Numbered from the stretch's first letter, positions 1 to 8,309 are shown. The stretch is DNA of 19,549 nt from an uncultured Prevotella sp. (GCA_937874345.1 CALNBT010000227.1:1-19549), one strand, 5' to 3'. Numbers and translations are program-made. Notes: generated from the sequence alone by a model not told the origin.

Positions 1-674
1 GACTTCAATTCCAAGGAAGTAAGGATGTTCGGTTCACGATCTTTTGTCCTACCGGTCGTTGCCCAAGGACATTCTTTCACGATTTCTTCTTCAGTACGTC
101 TGGGCTTGAATGGAGGCAAAACTACTTTCTCCATCATTTGTCCTATGACGCCATCACTCAAAATCATGGCAGGATTTCTATATTTAAAGGCCAAGTTAAA
201 AGCCAGATCAACAAAGTCGGCCATCTCTTGAACCGAATTTGGAGCCAAGACGATCACATTGTAATCACCATTACCACCACCACGCGTTGATTGAAAATAG
301 TCACTCTGTGAAGGTTGTATGGTTCCCAAACCAGGGCCACCACGCTGTACATTTACAAAAACGCCTGGCAATTCGGCACCAGCCATGTAAGAAATTCCTT
401 CCTGCATGAGTGATATACCAGGCGACGACGAACTGGTCATGACGCGTTTCCCAGCACCAGCACCTCCGTAAACCATATTGATAGACGCAACTTCACTCTC
501 TGCTTGCAGAACAACCATTCCGGTTGTTTCCCAAGGCTTCATCAGTGCAAGCGTTTCAATAATCTCACTTTGAGGGGTTATCGGATAACCAAAGAAACCG
601 TCAGCACCACATCGTACAGCGGCATGGGCAATGGCCTCATTTCCCTTCATTAACGTTACTTCACCATCTGCCAT
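1..674 (-). CDS. vorB: 2-oxoacid (3-methyl-2-oxobutanoate) : ferredoxin oxidoreductase, VorB/KorA-like subunit, partial
   Basis: The reading frame starts at an ATG at 674 and stays open to the left edge, so only the first 224 codons are present. The protein starts MADGEVTLMKGNEAIAHAAV and contains GYPITPQSEI (about residues 28-37), a TSSSSPGISLM loop and RGGPGLGTIQPSQSDY, all hallmarks of the pyrimidine/core domain of VorB-type subunits of 2-oxoacid:ferredoxin oxidoreductases. These cytoplasmic enzymes oxidatively decarboxylate branched-chain or other 2-oxoacids to acyl-CoA, passing electrons to ferredoxin. The start lies 5 bases after the vorD stop, with a GGAGG Shine-Dalgarno inside the last codons of vorD, so the two are clearly co-translated. 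The thiamine-pyrophosphate-binding beta subunit gene is expected just beyond the left edge. Substrate preference (2-oxoisovalerate versus 2-oxoglutarate) cannot be settled from this fragment. Confidence 0.9.
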   Translation of the reverse strand, partial: MADGEVTLMKGNEAIAHAAVRCGADGFFGYPITPQSEIIETLALMKPWETTGMVVLQAESEVASINMVYGGAGAGKRVMTSSSSPGISLMQEGISYMAGAELPGVFVNVQRGGPGLGTIQPSQSDYFQSTRGGGNGDYNVIVLAPNSVQEMADFVDLAFNLAFKYRNPAMILSDGVIGQMMEKVVLPPFKPRRTEEEIVKECPWATTGRTKDREPNILTSLELK

Positions 675-679
675 AATCG

Positions 680-913
680 TTACACCTCCATTCGTTTCTT
701 ATACACAGAAATACATCCATCAGGACATACCATACCGCAAATAGCACAGCCGATGCAATCATCCGGATGAATCGGTTCTGCATATCGGTAACCATGCACG
801 TTCACATTTTTCTGAGCCAATGCGATAACCCCTTCAGGGCATGCCACCACACAAAGCGAGCAGCCTTTACAGCGATCTACATCAACAACGATGGCTCCTT
901 TTATTTTGCTCAT
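680..913 (-). CDS. vorD: 2x[4Fe-4S] ferredoxin-type delta subunit of the 2-oxoacid oxidoreductase
   Basis: This is a 77-residue protein with two complete [4Fe-4S] binding motifs: C15-x2-C18-x2-C21-x3-C25-P and C53-x2-C56-x2-C59-x3-C63-P. The spacing and length fit the delta (ferredoxin-like) subunit of VOR/KOR complexes, which relays electrons from the thiamine-pyrophosphate site to free ferredoxin. It is immediately followed by vorB (5-base gap) and preceded by a tiny TPR gene (17-base gap), so it belongs to the vor operon. The insert between clusters (about residues 34-50, NVNVHGYRYAEPIHPDDC) is typical of Bacteroidales members. There is no signal peptide; it acts in the cytoplasm. Assignment to VorD rather than a generic ferredoxin rests on the neighbouring vorB. 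Confidence 0.92.
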   Translation of the reverse strand: MSKIKGAIVVDVDRCKGCSLCVVACPEGVIALAQKNVNVHGYRYAEPIHPDDCIGCAICGMVCPDGCISVYKKRMEV

Positions 914-930
914 AATACAATCTATTAGAG

Positions 931-1110
931 TTAAGGGTTATACGAATCTTTGTTATAAAATTCAAGAATATCATCCAACATCTTTTTGGCATGCACAGCT
1001 GGCGAATTGGGATCCAAAGAGATTGCCTCGTTGTAACAATTCAGTGCCCGTTGCCAATCGCCTTGCTTGCGAAAGGCATTGCCTTGTTGGTAATATTCTT
1101 CTGATGTCAT
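931..1110 (-). CDS. small single-TPR protein embedded in the ffh-folD-vor operon
   Basis: This is a 59-codon gene below usual length cut-offs. It begins MTSEEYYQQGNAFRKQGDW and ends DILEFYNKDSYNP. Residues 5-36 form one canonical tetratricopeptide repeat (YYQQGNAFRKQGDWQRALNC, then YNEAISLDPNS), followed by a helical tail, so it is a single TPR plus capping helix. Its ATG overlaps the folD stop codon in an ATGA junction (1107-1110), a strong sign of translational coupling, and its stop is 17 bases before vorD. This placement directly upstream of the ferredoxin subunit suggests a role tied to the oxidoreductase, for example assembly or docking, but that is inference. The single-TPR signature and tight junctions argue that it is a real gene rather than chance. 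Confidence 0.85.
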   Translation of the reverse strand: MTSEEYYQQGNAFRKQGDWQRALNCYNEAISLDPNSPAVHAKKMLDDILEFYNKDSYNP

Positions 1111-1985
1111 TTGTAATATTCTTTTTTACCGGCAGCCAATGTGTTCTTCATCAGCGAACAAATCGTCATCGGTCCTACTCCTCCGGGGACCGGAGTGATA
1201 AAGCTGCATTTTGGAGAAACTTCATCAAACTTCACGTCACCAGTCAATTTGAATCCAGTTTTGCGTGTTGCATCCGGAACTCTTGTCGTACCAACATCAA
1301 TCACCACGGCACCCTCTTTCACCATATCGGCTGTCACAAAGTTCGGTTGACCAATCGCTGCAATGATGATATCAGCTTCACGACACTCTTCCTTCAATGT
1401 TTTAGAATGACTATGGCAAACTGTTACCGTTGCATCACCAAACTGTTTTTGCATCATCAGCTGTGCCATTGGCTTGCCAACGATATTACTTCTTCCAAGA
1501 ATTACGCATTTTTTACCACTGGTCGCTATCTTGTAATGCTGCAAAAGAGTCAGGATACCCAAGGGCGTTGCCGAGATAAAACAAGGTAGCCCAATTGCCA
1601 TTCGACCAACATTGATTGGATGGAACCCATCAACATCTTTTTTATAATCGATCGCCATGATGATACTTTGTTCGTCAATGTGTTTAGGGAGAGGAAGTTG
1701 AACGATAAATCCATCAACATCGTCGTCCTTATTGAGTTTTAAAACACAATCAAGGAGTTCTTCCTGTGTAACATCTTCCTCAAAACGAATCAGAGTTGAC
1801 TTGAATCCACATTGTTCACAAGCTAAAACCTTATTCTTAACATAGGTTTCACTACCGCCGTCATGGCCGACCAAAACAGCAGCTAGATGCGGTTGTTTGC
1901 CACCTTTGGCGACAATTTCTTTCACTTCTTCAGCTATTTCGTTTTTTATAGCGGCTGCAGTAGCCTTACCATCTATTAGTTGCAT
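1107..1985 (-). CDS. folD: bifunctional methylenetetrahydrofolate dehydrogenase / methenyltetrahydrofolate cyclohydrolase
   Basis: This 292-residue cytoplasmic enzyme interconverts 5,10-methylene-, 5,10-methenyl- and 10-formyl-tetrahydrofolate using NADP. It shows the FolD signatures in order: substrate/catalytic segment Y48-V-K-N-K52, DGFIVQLPLPKHID (91-104), KDVDGFHPINVG (116-127), the Rossmann motif GRSNIVGKP (164-172), the cofactor strand TVTVCHSHSKTL (186-197) and C-terminal TPVPGGVGPMT (264-274). Length matches the family (about 280-300). It starts 14 bases after the ffh stop and its TGA overlaps the ATG of the small TPR gene, so it lies mid-operon and presumably relies on the ffh promoter. 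All expected catalytic residues are visible and nothing is truncated. Confidence 0.97.
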   Translation of the reverse strand: MQLIDGKATAAAIKNEIAEEVKEIVAKGGKQPHLAAVLVGHDGGSETYVKNKVLACEQCGFKSTLIRFEEDVTQEELLDCVLKLNKDDDVDGFIVQLPLPKHIDEQSIIMAIDYKKDVDGFHPINVGRMAIGLPCFISATPLGILTLLQHYKIATSGKKCVILGRSNIVGKPMAQLMMQKQFGDATVTVCHSHSKTLKEECREADIIIAAIGQPNFVTADMVKEGAVVIDVGTTRVPDATRKTGFKLTGDVKFDEVSPKCSFITPVPGGVGPMTICSLMKNTLAAGKKEYYK

Positions 1986-1999
1986 AAGTATATCTTCAT

Positions 2000-3337
2000 T
2001 TATTTCATTCCGGGAGCATCTTTCATACGGCTCATCATACCAGCCATTTGGTTGCCCGATACCATTTTCATCATCTTTCTTGTTTGATCAAACTGTTTGA
2101 TCAAACGGTTAACTTCCTGTATATTTGTACCACTTCCTTTAGCAATACGCTGTTTTCTGGAAGCGTTGAGCATCTCAGGATTGGTCCGTTCACTAGGGGT
2201 CATGCTCTTGATAATCGCTTCGATACTCTTAAAAGCATCATTATCGATATCTACATCCTTGATGGCTTTGCCTACACCTGGAATCATGGCAGCCAAATCC
2301 TTGATATTACCCATCTTCTTGATCTGCTCGATTTGATTCAAGAAATCGTTGAAATCAAATTTGTTCTTCAGAATTTTCTTCTGCAGACGTTTGGCTTCTT
2401 CTTCATCAAATTGTTCCTGTGCACGTTCAACCAAAGAAACAATGTCACCCATTCCTAAGATACGGTCTGCCATACGAGCAGGATAGAAGATATCGATAGC
2501 CTCCATCTTTTCGCCTGTACCAACAAACTTGATGGGCTTGGTCACAACGGTACGGATAGAAAGCGCAGCACCACCACGGGTATCACCATCCAATTTTGTC
2601 AGAACCACACCGTCAAAATCCAGACGGTCGTTGAATTCCTTCGCGGTATTTACAGCATCCTGACCCGTCATAGAGTCTACTACGAATAACGTCTCATTGG
2701 GATGAACAGTTTGTTTGACGTTGTAAATCTCGTCCATCATCTCCTCATCGATGGCCAAACGACCAGCAGTATCTATAATGATAACATCAAATCCCTTTGA
2801 CTTTCCATATTGAATGGCGTTCATGGCAATTGAAACAACATCCTTGCTTTCTGGTTCGCTATAAACTTCTACCTCTATCTGGGCTCCGACAACTTTCAAC
2901 TGTTCAATGGCAGCCGGGCGATAAACGTCGCAGGCAACCAACAGCGGATTCTTTCTTTGCTTGGTTTTCAAAAGGTTTGCCAGCTTTCCAGAGAAAGTGG
3001 TCTTACCCGAACCCTGCAAACCCGACATCAGGATAATAGAGGGTCTGCTGTCCAAATGTAATTCAGCAGCTTCACCACCCATCAGTTCTGCCAACTCGTC
3101 ATGGACAATTTTAACCATCAACTGTCCGGGTTTCACGGCTGTGAGCACGTTCATACCCAATGCCTTCTCTTTCACGCGGTCGGTAAAGCTCTTGGCTACC
3201 TTGTAGTTAACGTCGGCGTCAAGCAAGGCTCTTCGAACATCTTTTAGTGTTTCAGCAACATTGATTTCTGTAATCTTGCCTTCACCCTTTAATATCTTAA
3301 ATGACCGTTCAAGTCTTTCACTTAGATTTTCAAACAT
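2000..3337 (-). CDS. ffh: signal recognition particle protein Ffh (SRP54 GTPase)
   Basis: This 445-residue SRP GTPase binds 4.5S RNA and signal sequences of nascent membrane and secretory proteins, and delivers them to FtsY at the membrane. The N-terminal four-helix domain (about 1-95) is followed by the G domain with P-loop GLQGSGKTT (106-114), DVYRPAA (137-143), DTAGR (189-193) and TKLDGDTRGG (247-256). A methionine-rich M domain follows (about 320-445) with repeated MM/KM pairs near the end. Length is normal for bacterial Ffh. The start MFENLSERLE is the conserved one. It heads the operon ffh-folD-TPR-vorD-vorB, and a consensus Bacteroidetes promoter lies about 220 bases upstream, leaving an unusually long leader. 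Confidence 0.97.
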   Translation of the reverse strand: MFENLSERLERSFKILKGEGKITEINVAETLKDVRRALLDADVNYKVAKSFTDRVKEKALGMNVLTAVKPGQLMVKIVHDELAELMGGEAAELHLDSRPSIILMSGLQGSGKTTFSGKLANLLKTKQRKNPLLVACDVYRPAAIEQLKVVGAQIEVEVYSEPESKDVVSIAMNAIQYGKSKGFDVIIIDTAGRLAIDEEMMDEIYNVKQTVHPNETLFVVDSMTGQDAVNTAKEFNDRLDFDGVVLTKLDGDTRGGAALSIRTVVTKPIKFVGTGEKMEAIDIFYPARMADRILGMGDIVSLVERAQEQFDEEEAKRLQKKILKNKFDFNDFLNQIEQIKKMGNIKDLAAMIPGVGKAIKDVDIDNDAFKSIEAIIKSMTPSERTNPEMLNASRKQRIAKGSGTNIQEVNRLIKQFDQTRKMMKMVSGNQMAGMMSRMKDAPGMK

Positions 3338-3388
3338 ATATTATTTCGTTATTAGCTTGTTAAAATGCTTTCGGCCTGCAATCTTGTC

Positions 3389-3499
3389 TCATCTTTTATT
3401 TTTCAATAACACTGAAAATGAAAACAATGACGATATTAAACAAGTAAAAAAGGCCAGTGTCAAAGCGATTGAGATGACAACCCGATAGGCAGATGGCAC
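3389..3499 (-). other. possible 36-codon membrane-peptide ORF in the ffh leader
   Basis: Within the roughly 215-base untranslated leader of ffh there is a GTG-initiated frame of 36 residues. It begins PSAYRVVISIALTLAFFTCL after the start and ends in a basic tail KNKR, which resembles a single-pass membrane peptide. No Shine-Dalgarno sequence is evident, and an overlapping frame (ATG at 3524, stop at 3396) is also hydrophobic because the strand is T-rich. The coding nature is therefore doubtful. No other gene is seen between 3338 and 3558. Confidence 0.2.
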
Positions 3500-3558
3500 A
3501 TTGAAATACGACGATCATTGTCATGCAACATGTTTGCACAAAGCATTGCTCTATCGTG

Positions 3559-3589
3559 CAAAATTACGATATTTTTTTGAAATCGCAAA
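3559..3589 (-). promoter_or_regulatory. Bacteroidetes-type promoter for the ffh-folD-vor operon
   Basis: On the minus strand TTTG (3589-3586) is followed after 19 bases by TAATTTTG (3566-3559). This matches the -33 TTTG / -7 TAnnTTTG consensus of the primary sigma factor in Bacteroides. The predicted transcript start is near 3552, giving a leader of about 215 bases before ffh. It lies just beyond the terminator of the upstream gene, the expected place for a new transcription unit. Confidence 0.65.
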
Positions 3590-3607
3590 AATAGACCGAA
3601 ATAATAA

Positions 3608-3641
3608 TTGGCGTAGGAGTGTTTTGATCCTCCTACGCCAA
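3608..3641 (-). terminator. strong hairpin terminator after the HEAT/DUF1080 gene
   Basis: A 12-bp perfect inverted repeat (3608-3619 paired with 3630-3641, core GGCGTAGGAG / CTCCTACGCC) surrounds a 10-base loop. It lies 26 bases downstream of the stop of the large gene ending at 3668. The following minus-strand sequence, AATTATTATTTC, is U-rich but not a clean U-run. It is read as the terminator of the oxidoreductase/DUF1080 operon and separates it from the ffh promoter. Confidence 0.75.
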
Positions 3642-3667
3642 GTCAACAGTTCTATCTCGCAAATCTT

Positions 3668-6600
3668 TCAACGTTTCTTGCTCAAATCCAATATTCTGAC
3701 ATTTCGAAACCTGATGCCTTCACCATGGCCACAAAAGCTGATATTGCCCTCTTTATTGAACAAACCTGGATGGTTTTTATGGTCAACCGTATAAGGGTTG
3801 TTGTCACTACCATCAGGACTTACATTGTGTCCCTGACAAGCTTCACGAATATTGCCATCAAGGATGACCTGACCATTTACGGTAACGGTGATATGATCAC
3901 CCACGGCTCTGATCTCTTCGGCATTCCAAGTTCCCAATGGTCCAAACTTGACATGCTTTGGAACGATGACACCATACACAGCACCATGTTGTTGGTAACT
4001 ATGCAAGCCTTTATAAATTGGATCATCATGATCGAGAACCTGAATCTCCATTCCATCGTAAGCTGCATCAACGTCATGCTTGGTGCGGATTCCTATGCCA
4101 TTATTGACCCCGGGATGTACAAAACTAAATTCGAAACGATAAACAAAATCGCTGTATTTTTTCTTTGAATACAGATTACCACCGTTTCCATAACCAGCAT
4201 CTACATATATATTTCCGTCGTTGGGCACATAGTTCACAAGATTTCCTTCCCATTGGTTAAGCGAACGACCATCGAAAAGTACTTCAAAGCCTGCTGCCTT
4301 TTCTTCCTTAGAAAGTGTGAAAACGGGCGTTGAAGGCAATTCATGCAAAGCTAAGTCACGTACCTCCAAACCTTCATCTCCGCCAAAGAAACGAACCAGC
4401 CCTTTGACATTGGTTGGCGATGCAGCAACGCTATTCCTGATAATGGCGTTTTGTGCCACTACAACACCATTCGAAACAATTGTCAAGCGGTCGTTAACCA
4501 ATTGAAGATACATCGTGTTCCATTGTCCGGGTTGAACCGTCGAACCGATCTCTGGTGCTTTATTTTGGTCAGCAAACATGAACTGAGGTCCATTTTGACC
4601 GTCCAGTATGACTTCTGGCATCGATCGAAGATCCAACCGACCTTTTCCGTTGGTCTTCCAGTCAAAATACAATTCAAAGTTTTCAAGAGCCTTTTTGATT
4701 CCCACCGTTGTTTTTCCCTTTGCCGTACCTTTATCGACTGAAATATCGAATCCATCAGCAGCCAGTTTAGCAAGCATTCCTTTTATTTCATCAACGGCAT
4801 AACCGGCATCTGGATCTTCCTTGCGTTCACCAAACACTTCCATGGCTTTTTGCAACCAATTTTTTACCGTCGGCCCACCCAACAGCGTTTTATTCTTACT
4901 GATAATGTTCTTAACAGCAGTGGCAGCATCAAAGGCATTTGCCGAATTTTCCATGTAACTTGCCGCTAGAGCCAAGGCCGGCCATTCAGGGATCTGACCT
5001 ACAGCATCCAGAAAAGCATTCTCAACCTTTGCTGAAGGATGAAGCTCAAGTGCCCGACGATACAGCAAATACTGCACGGCATTGTTCATTTCTGTGCCTT
5101 TTACAAGCGTTAAACAACGAGTAAGGGCATCTTCTCTCTGGTCAGCATTCGTTGAAGCAATTTGGTAAAGCACGTCTATGGCCAAAGGATTTTCCACTTT
5201 CAACAAGGCGTCAAACGCCTCTTGCTGAGCAGAAGACTGACGATACTCTTTCACCAGTCGGGCTATCGCTTGTTGATTACCTGCCTGTGCCAACATCGCA
5301 TCATACAGTTGAGGGGCTGATGAAGCGTTCATTCGCTTGTCGATAGCAGCATATTGTACATCGGCATTTTGCAGATGGAGCGCATATAGCGCTGCTTTTT
5401 GTAACTTTTCGCGCATCTGTCCATCCGCTTTCTCCATCTTATCACACAGAGAATCAAAATGATCAAATGTCGAGATTTCGCCCAAAGCATCATAAGCAGC
5501 ATTCTTTACATTCGTATTTTCTGAGCCCAACAAGCGAATAACCTTTGGATAAGCTTGACTCATTTTTCGTTTGGCAACCAATTGAAGGAGTTTTTCTTGT
5601 GCAGAAGTACCTTCAGTATCCAGGGCACCCACCACTGTTGAATTGATATTTTCAGCGAACGACCCTAACGCCTTGAAGGATTCCTCACCATAACGACCAC
5701 CCAACAAACCGATTATTGCCTTCAATACCTGATCGCCACCCACCTGTGTACCAGCCTTGATGGCAGCTGAAGCCAGTTCTTTGTTATCGTCGTTCATCTT
5801 CTTGATGATAACATCTGTTAATCCTTGCTGCCGGTTATTTCCCAACCATCTTACAACGTCTGTTTGTGCTGGTATGGAGAACTGGTCAATCTTTTGAGCA
5901 ACACGGCTATATATAGCTTTCCCCGCCACTTTTTCAGCCATTTGCAACGCAGTGTTACGGAATTGGATATCTTCATCCTTCAATGCTTTGAAAATCTCAG
6001 ATTCACCCTTTTGCCCTGAGGTTTGAAGTAACAATTGCAGACCTGCACACCGAACCGAACGATTCGTCCGGTTCATCAATATCCTGGCTTGCTTGTTTAC
6101 AGGCTTGGCATCTGTTAATGACAGTCTGGTTAGCAATTGCAGATAACTGTCGGTTGCATGAGTTTTTTCGTACTGATACCCTGCTTTTGAGGCTGCAGCT
6201 TTCAAAGGATTCAGTGATTTAGACGTTCCACAAACAGCCAGTGCATGGTAGATTTCTGTCAGGGTCGAATCATCGGCTCCGGGTATCCACGACAACAGCA
6301 ATGGCTCTAGCGATGAATGGGTTAGTTGACGCATGGAGATAAGATGTGCCAACGAACTCTTTGACAGCGGTGAATTGGGAATTTTCTCAACCAGATAATC
6401 ATCTATTCCGGGAATGACAGCCAGAGCTTGAAGTACATAAGGCCTCAAATAGTCTTTCTGAAGATATGACTCAAAGACAGACACGTCGGAAGCTGTAGCC
6501 AATTTCTGCAAAAGAGTTAACAGAAATGCCTGCTGAACCTCGTCTTTACAGTCCTGAAGACCTTGTACGAGACCGTCTTTCACCTTGTCTTTCAAATTAA

Positions 6601-6904
6601 CCTTGTCGGGTCTGGTTACATAATTAACTATACCATCAATGGCATATTCGAATGATGCATTTCCTCCTTGTGCAGAAGGATTCATCATACCGATCAGCGA
6701 TTTCATTCCAACAGAACCCGTCTGAGCCAATTCTTCCATGACTTGGTTGTAGGTTGAGATATTCTTAGCTGGCAATTGCGCTAATCCATCAGCAATAATC
6801 GTCGATGTTACACGGCCCCTGCTGTCTATCTGTGCCAGCACAGGCGCTTGAGAACCGAGCCAGAAAAATAAAATGAGTAGTACTGAATATTTAAGGTTTT
6901 TCAT
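3668..6904 (-). CDS. secreted HEAT-repeat protein with C-terminal DUF1080 (3-keto-disaccharide hydrolase) domain
   Basis: This 1078-residue exported protein has a signal peptide (about 1-25, hydrophobic core VLLILFFWLG, ending VLAQ). Residues about 60-650 form a long array of HEAT/PBS-lyase-like helical pairs, for example FKALKDEDIQFRNTALQM and LLGSENTNVKNAAYDALGEI. A beta-rich region at about 730-865 resembles a degenerate DUF1080/concanavalin-like fold. The C-terminus (871-1078) is a full DUF1080 domain: LFDGRSLNQW, NNGIGIR, GMEIQVLD, QQHGAVYG, GTWNAEEIRAVGD and GEGIRFRNVRI. DUF1080 members include enzymes acting on 3-keto-glycosides, so this is probably a periplasmic or surface glycoside-processing enzyme. 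It follows a Gfo/Idh oxidoreductase by 48 bases, which supports that pathway. Substrate is unknown. Confidence 0.85.
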   Translation of the reverse strand: MKNLKYSVLLILFFWLGSQAPVLAQIDSRGRVTSTIIADGLAQLPAKNISTYNQVMEELAQTGSVGMKSLIGMMNPSAQGGNASFEYAIDGIVNYVTRPDKVNLKDKVKDGLVQGLQDCKDEVQQAFLLTLLQKLATASDVSVFESYLQKDYLRPYVLQALAVIPGIDDYLVEKIPNSPLSKSSLAHLISMRQLTHSSLEPLLLSWIPGADDSTLTEIYHALAVCGTSKSLNPLKAAASKAGYQYEKTHATDSYLQLLTRLSLTDAKPVNKQARILMNRTNRSVRCAGLQLLLQTSGQKGESEIFKALKDEDIQFRNTALQMAEKVAGKAIYSRVAQKIDQFSIPAQTDVVRWLGNNRQQGLTDVIIKKMNDDNKELASAAIKAGTQVGGDQVLKAIIGLLGGRYGEESFKALGSFAENINSTVVGALDTEGTSAQEKLLQLVAKRKMSQAYPKVIRLLGSENTNVKNAAYDALGEISTFDHFDSLCDKMEKADGQMREKLQKAALYALHLQNADVQYAAIDKRMNASSAPQLYDAMLAQAGNQQAIARLVKEYRQSSAQQEAFDALLKVENPLAIDVLYQIASTNADQREDALTRCLTLVKGTEMNNAVQYLLYRRALELHPSAKVENAFLDAVGQIPEWPALALAASYMENSANAFDAATAVKNIISKNKTLLGGPTVKNWLQKAMEVFGERKEDPDAGYAVDEIKGMLAKLAADGFDISVDKGTAKGKTTVGIKKALENFELYFDWKTNGKGRLDLRSMPEVILDGQNGPQFMFADQNKAPEIGSTVQPGQWNTMYLQLVNDRLTIVSNGVVVAQNAIIRNSVAASPTNVKGLVRFFGGDEGLEVRDLALHELPSTPVFTLSKEEKAAGFEVLFDGRSLNQWEGNLVNYVPNDGNIYVDAGYGNGGNLYSKKKYSDFVYRFEFSFVHPGVNNGIGIRTKHDVDAAYDGMEIQVLDHDDPIYKGLHSYQQHGAVYGVIVPKHVKFGPLGTWNAEEIRAVGDHITVTVNGQVILDGNIREACQGHNVSPDGSDNNPYTVDHKNHPGLFNKEGNISFCGHGEGIRFRNVRILDLSKKR

Positions 6905-6952
6905 AAGAATCTTTTTGAAAGTTTTTCATTTGGAAAGTTGAATTTCTTTGCA

Positions 6953-8239
6953 TTAAAACGTCCAACCCTCACGAAAAGGCTGGTTTACCAGAGCATTGGC
7001 AGCATCATCTCCAATAAACAATTGCGTTTCTGGATCGAATTTCAACTCACTGCGATGCAGACGCAAGGCCACCACACCCATATTGACCAACGTACAACTA
7101 TGGTAGCCGTTGATTTCGTTCAAGGCAAATTTCTTACGCGAGCGTACACAATCAAGAAAATCGGTGTTCTGCGGTTCAGGATCAGGATACTCCGCCAACT
7201 TGTTCATCACATCCGGAATGGTACATTCAAATCCCTTATACACCTTTCCCTTCGGACCTTCGATATAAGGCGTGTGACCCTGACTCTCGAATCCTTCGCC
7301 CTCAAGTACTATTTGACAACCGTCTTCGTAGGTATACACAATCTTTTGCCAGATGCCTACTGCGTCATAATGCTGTTGAGGAGCTTCAACCTCGACCTTT
7401 ATCGGAGAAGTATGATCCTTCCCCAAAAGATATTGGACTGGATCCAGATAATGTTGACCCATATCGGTCAACCCGCCTCCGTCATAATCCCAATAACCCC
7501 TGAAGGTACTGTGCACCCGATGAGCATTGTATGGCTTATAAGGAGCTGGGCCTAACCACATATTGTAATCCAGTTCTTGGGGAACCGGCTGAGGCGACAA
7601 ATTGTCTTTGCCCACCCAGAAGAATTTCCACGCAAAGCCTGTCGCACCCGAAACAGTTACTTTCAGCGGCCATCCCAACAGTCCACTGTCTACCAATTTC
7701 TTGAGTGGCTCAACGGTTGTACCCAACCCATAAAACGTGTCAGTAAAGCGAAACCAGGTATTTAACCTGAAAATTCGATTGTAACGACTCACAGCCTCTA
7801 TCACACGACGTCCTTCACCGATGGTTCTTGTCATGGGTTTCTCGCACCAGATGTCTTTTCCAGCCCTGGCAGCCTCAATGGCCATCAGTCCATGCCAATG
7901 TGGAGGTGTGGCGATGTGAACGATATCGACATTTGAATCGTGAATTAAATCACGAAAGTCATGGTACGACTGTAAGGTTGTCCCAAATTTCTTTTTACCC
8001 AGTTCTAAAGCCGATTGCAAATGCTTTTCATCGACATCACAAACAGACACCAGTCTGCATGCGTCAGTACTGGTAAAATGGTAGGACGACCTGCCGATAC
8101 CACCTACACCTATAATGCCCTTCGTCAATTGGTCACTTGGTGCAATAAAGTTGTTTCCACCCAACACATTGCGTGGTACAATGGTAAAAACGCCCAATGC
8201 GCCCATTGTTTTTAAAAACGTTCTGCGATTCGTTTTCAT
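6953..8239 (-). CDS. Gfo/Idh/MocA-family oxidoreductase with twin-arginine signal
   Basis: The chosen start at 8239 gives a 428-residue protein starting MKTNRRTFLKTMGALG, a twin-arginine (RRTFLK) export signal. The frame is open to 8527, but the upstream part is cysteine-rich with no family similarity and overlaps a promoter-like box. The Rossmann motif GVGGIG (44-49), the EKP motif with catalytic-type lysine (133-135) and GGGLTDMGQHYLD (254-266) identify a Gfo/Idh/MocA NAD(P)-dependent dehydrogenase, typically acting on sugars, inositols or glycosides. Tat export implies folding with bound cofactor before crossing the inner membrane. The next gene encodes a DUF1080 protein, consistent with a C3-oxidation / 3-keto-glycoside cleavage route. 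A glycosidase of the GH109 type, which also sits in this fold, is an alternative. Confidence 0.87.
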   Translation of the reverse strand: MKTNRRTFLKTMGALGVFTIVPRNVLGGNNFIAPSDQLTKGIIGVGGIGRSSYHFTSTDACRLVSVCDVDEKHLQSALELGKKKFGTTLQSYHDFRDLIHDSNVDIVHIATPPHWHGLMAIEAARAGKDIWCEKPMTRTIGEGRRVIEAVSRYNRIFRLNTWFRFTDTFYGLGTTVEPLKKLVDSGLLGWPLKVTVSGATGFAWKFFWVGKDNLSPQPVPQELDYNMWLGPAPYKPYNAHRVHSTFRGYWDYDGGGLTDMGQHYLDPVQYLLGKDHTSPIKVEVEAPQQHYDAVGIWQKIVYTYEDGCQIVLEGEGFESQGHTPYIEGPKGKVYKGFECTIPDVMNKLAEYPDPEPQNTDFLDCVRSRKKFALNEINGYHSCTLVNMGVVALRLHRSELKFDPETQLFIGDDAANALVNQPFREGWTF

Positions 8240-8301
8240 GATAATTATGTCAAAAATTATTTTTCTGATATTAAGGAAGACACGTGTTGCCACGGACGAC
8301 G

Positions 8302-8309
8302 CAAAAATA
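8302..8309 (-). promoter_or_regulatory. candidate -7 box for the oxidoreductase/DUF1080 operon
   Basis: TATTTTTG on the minus strand matches the TAnnTTTG element and lies about 65 bases before the oxidoreductase ATG at 8239. No TTTG is found at the normal 19-20 base spacing (the nearest is 28 bases upstream), so the promoter is either weak and activator-dependent or misread. Confidence 0.35.

Noticed and set aside
891..1589. A 232-codon plus-strand open frame antisense to folD, the small TPR gene and vorD.
   Set aside because: It is an antisense shadow: residue composition is unlike a real protein (many His, Cys, Asn) and three well-supported genes occupy the other strand.
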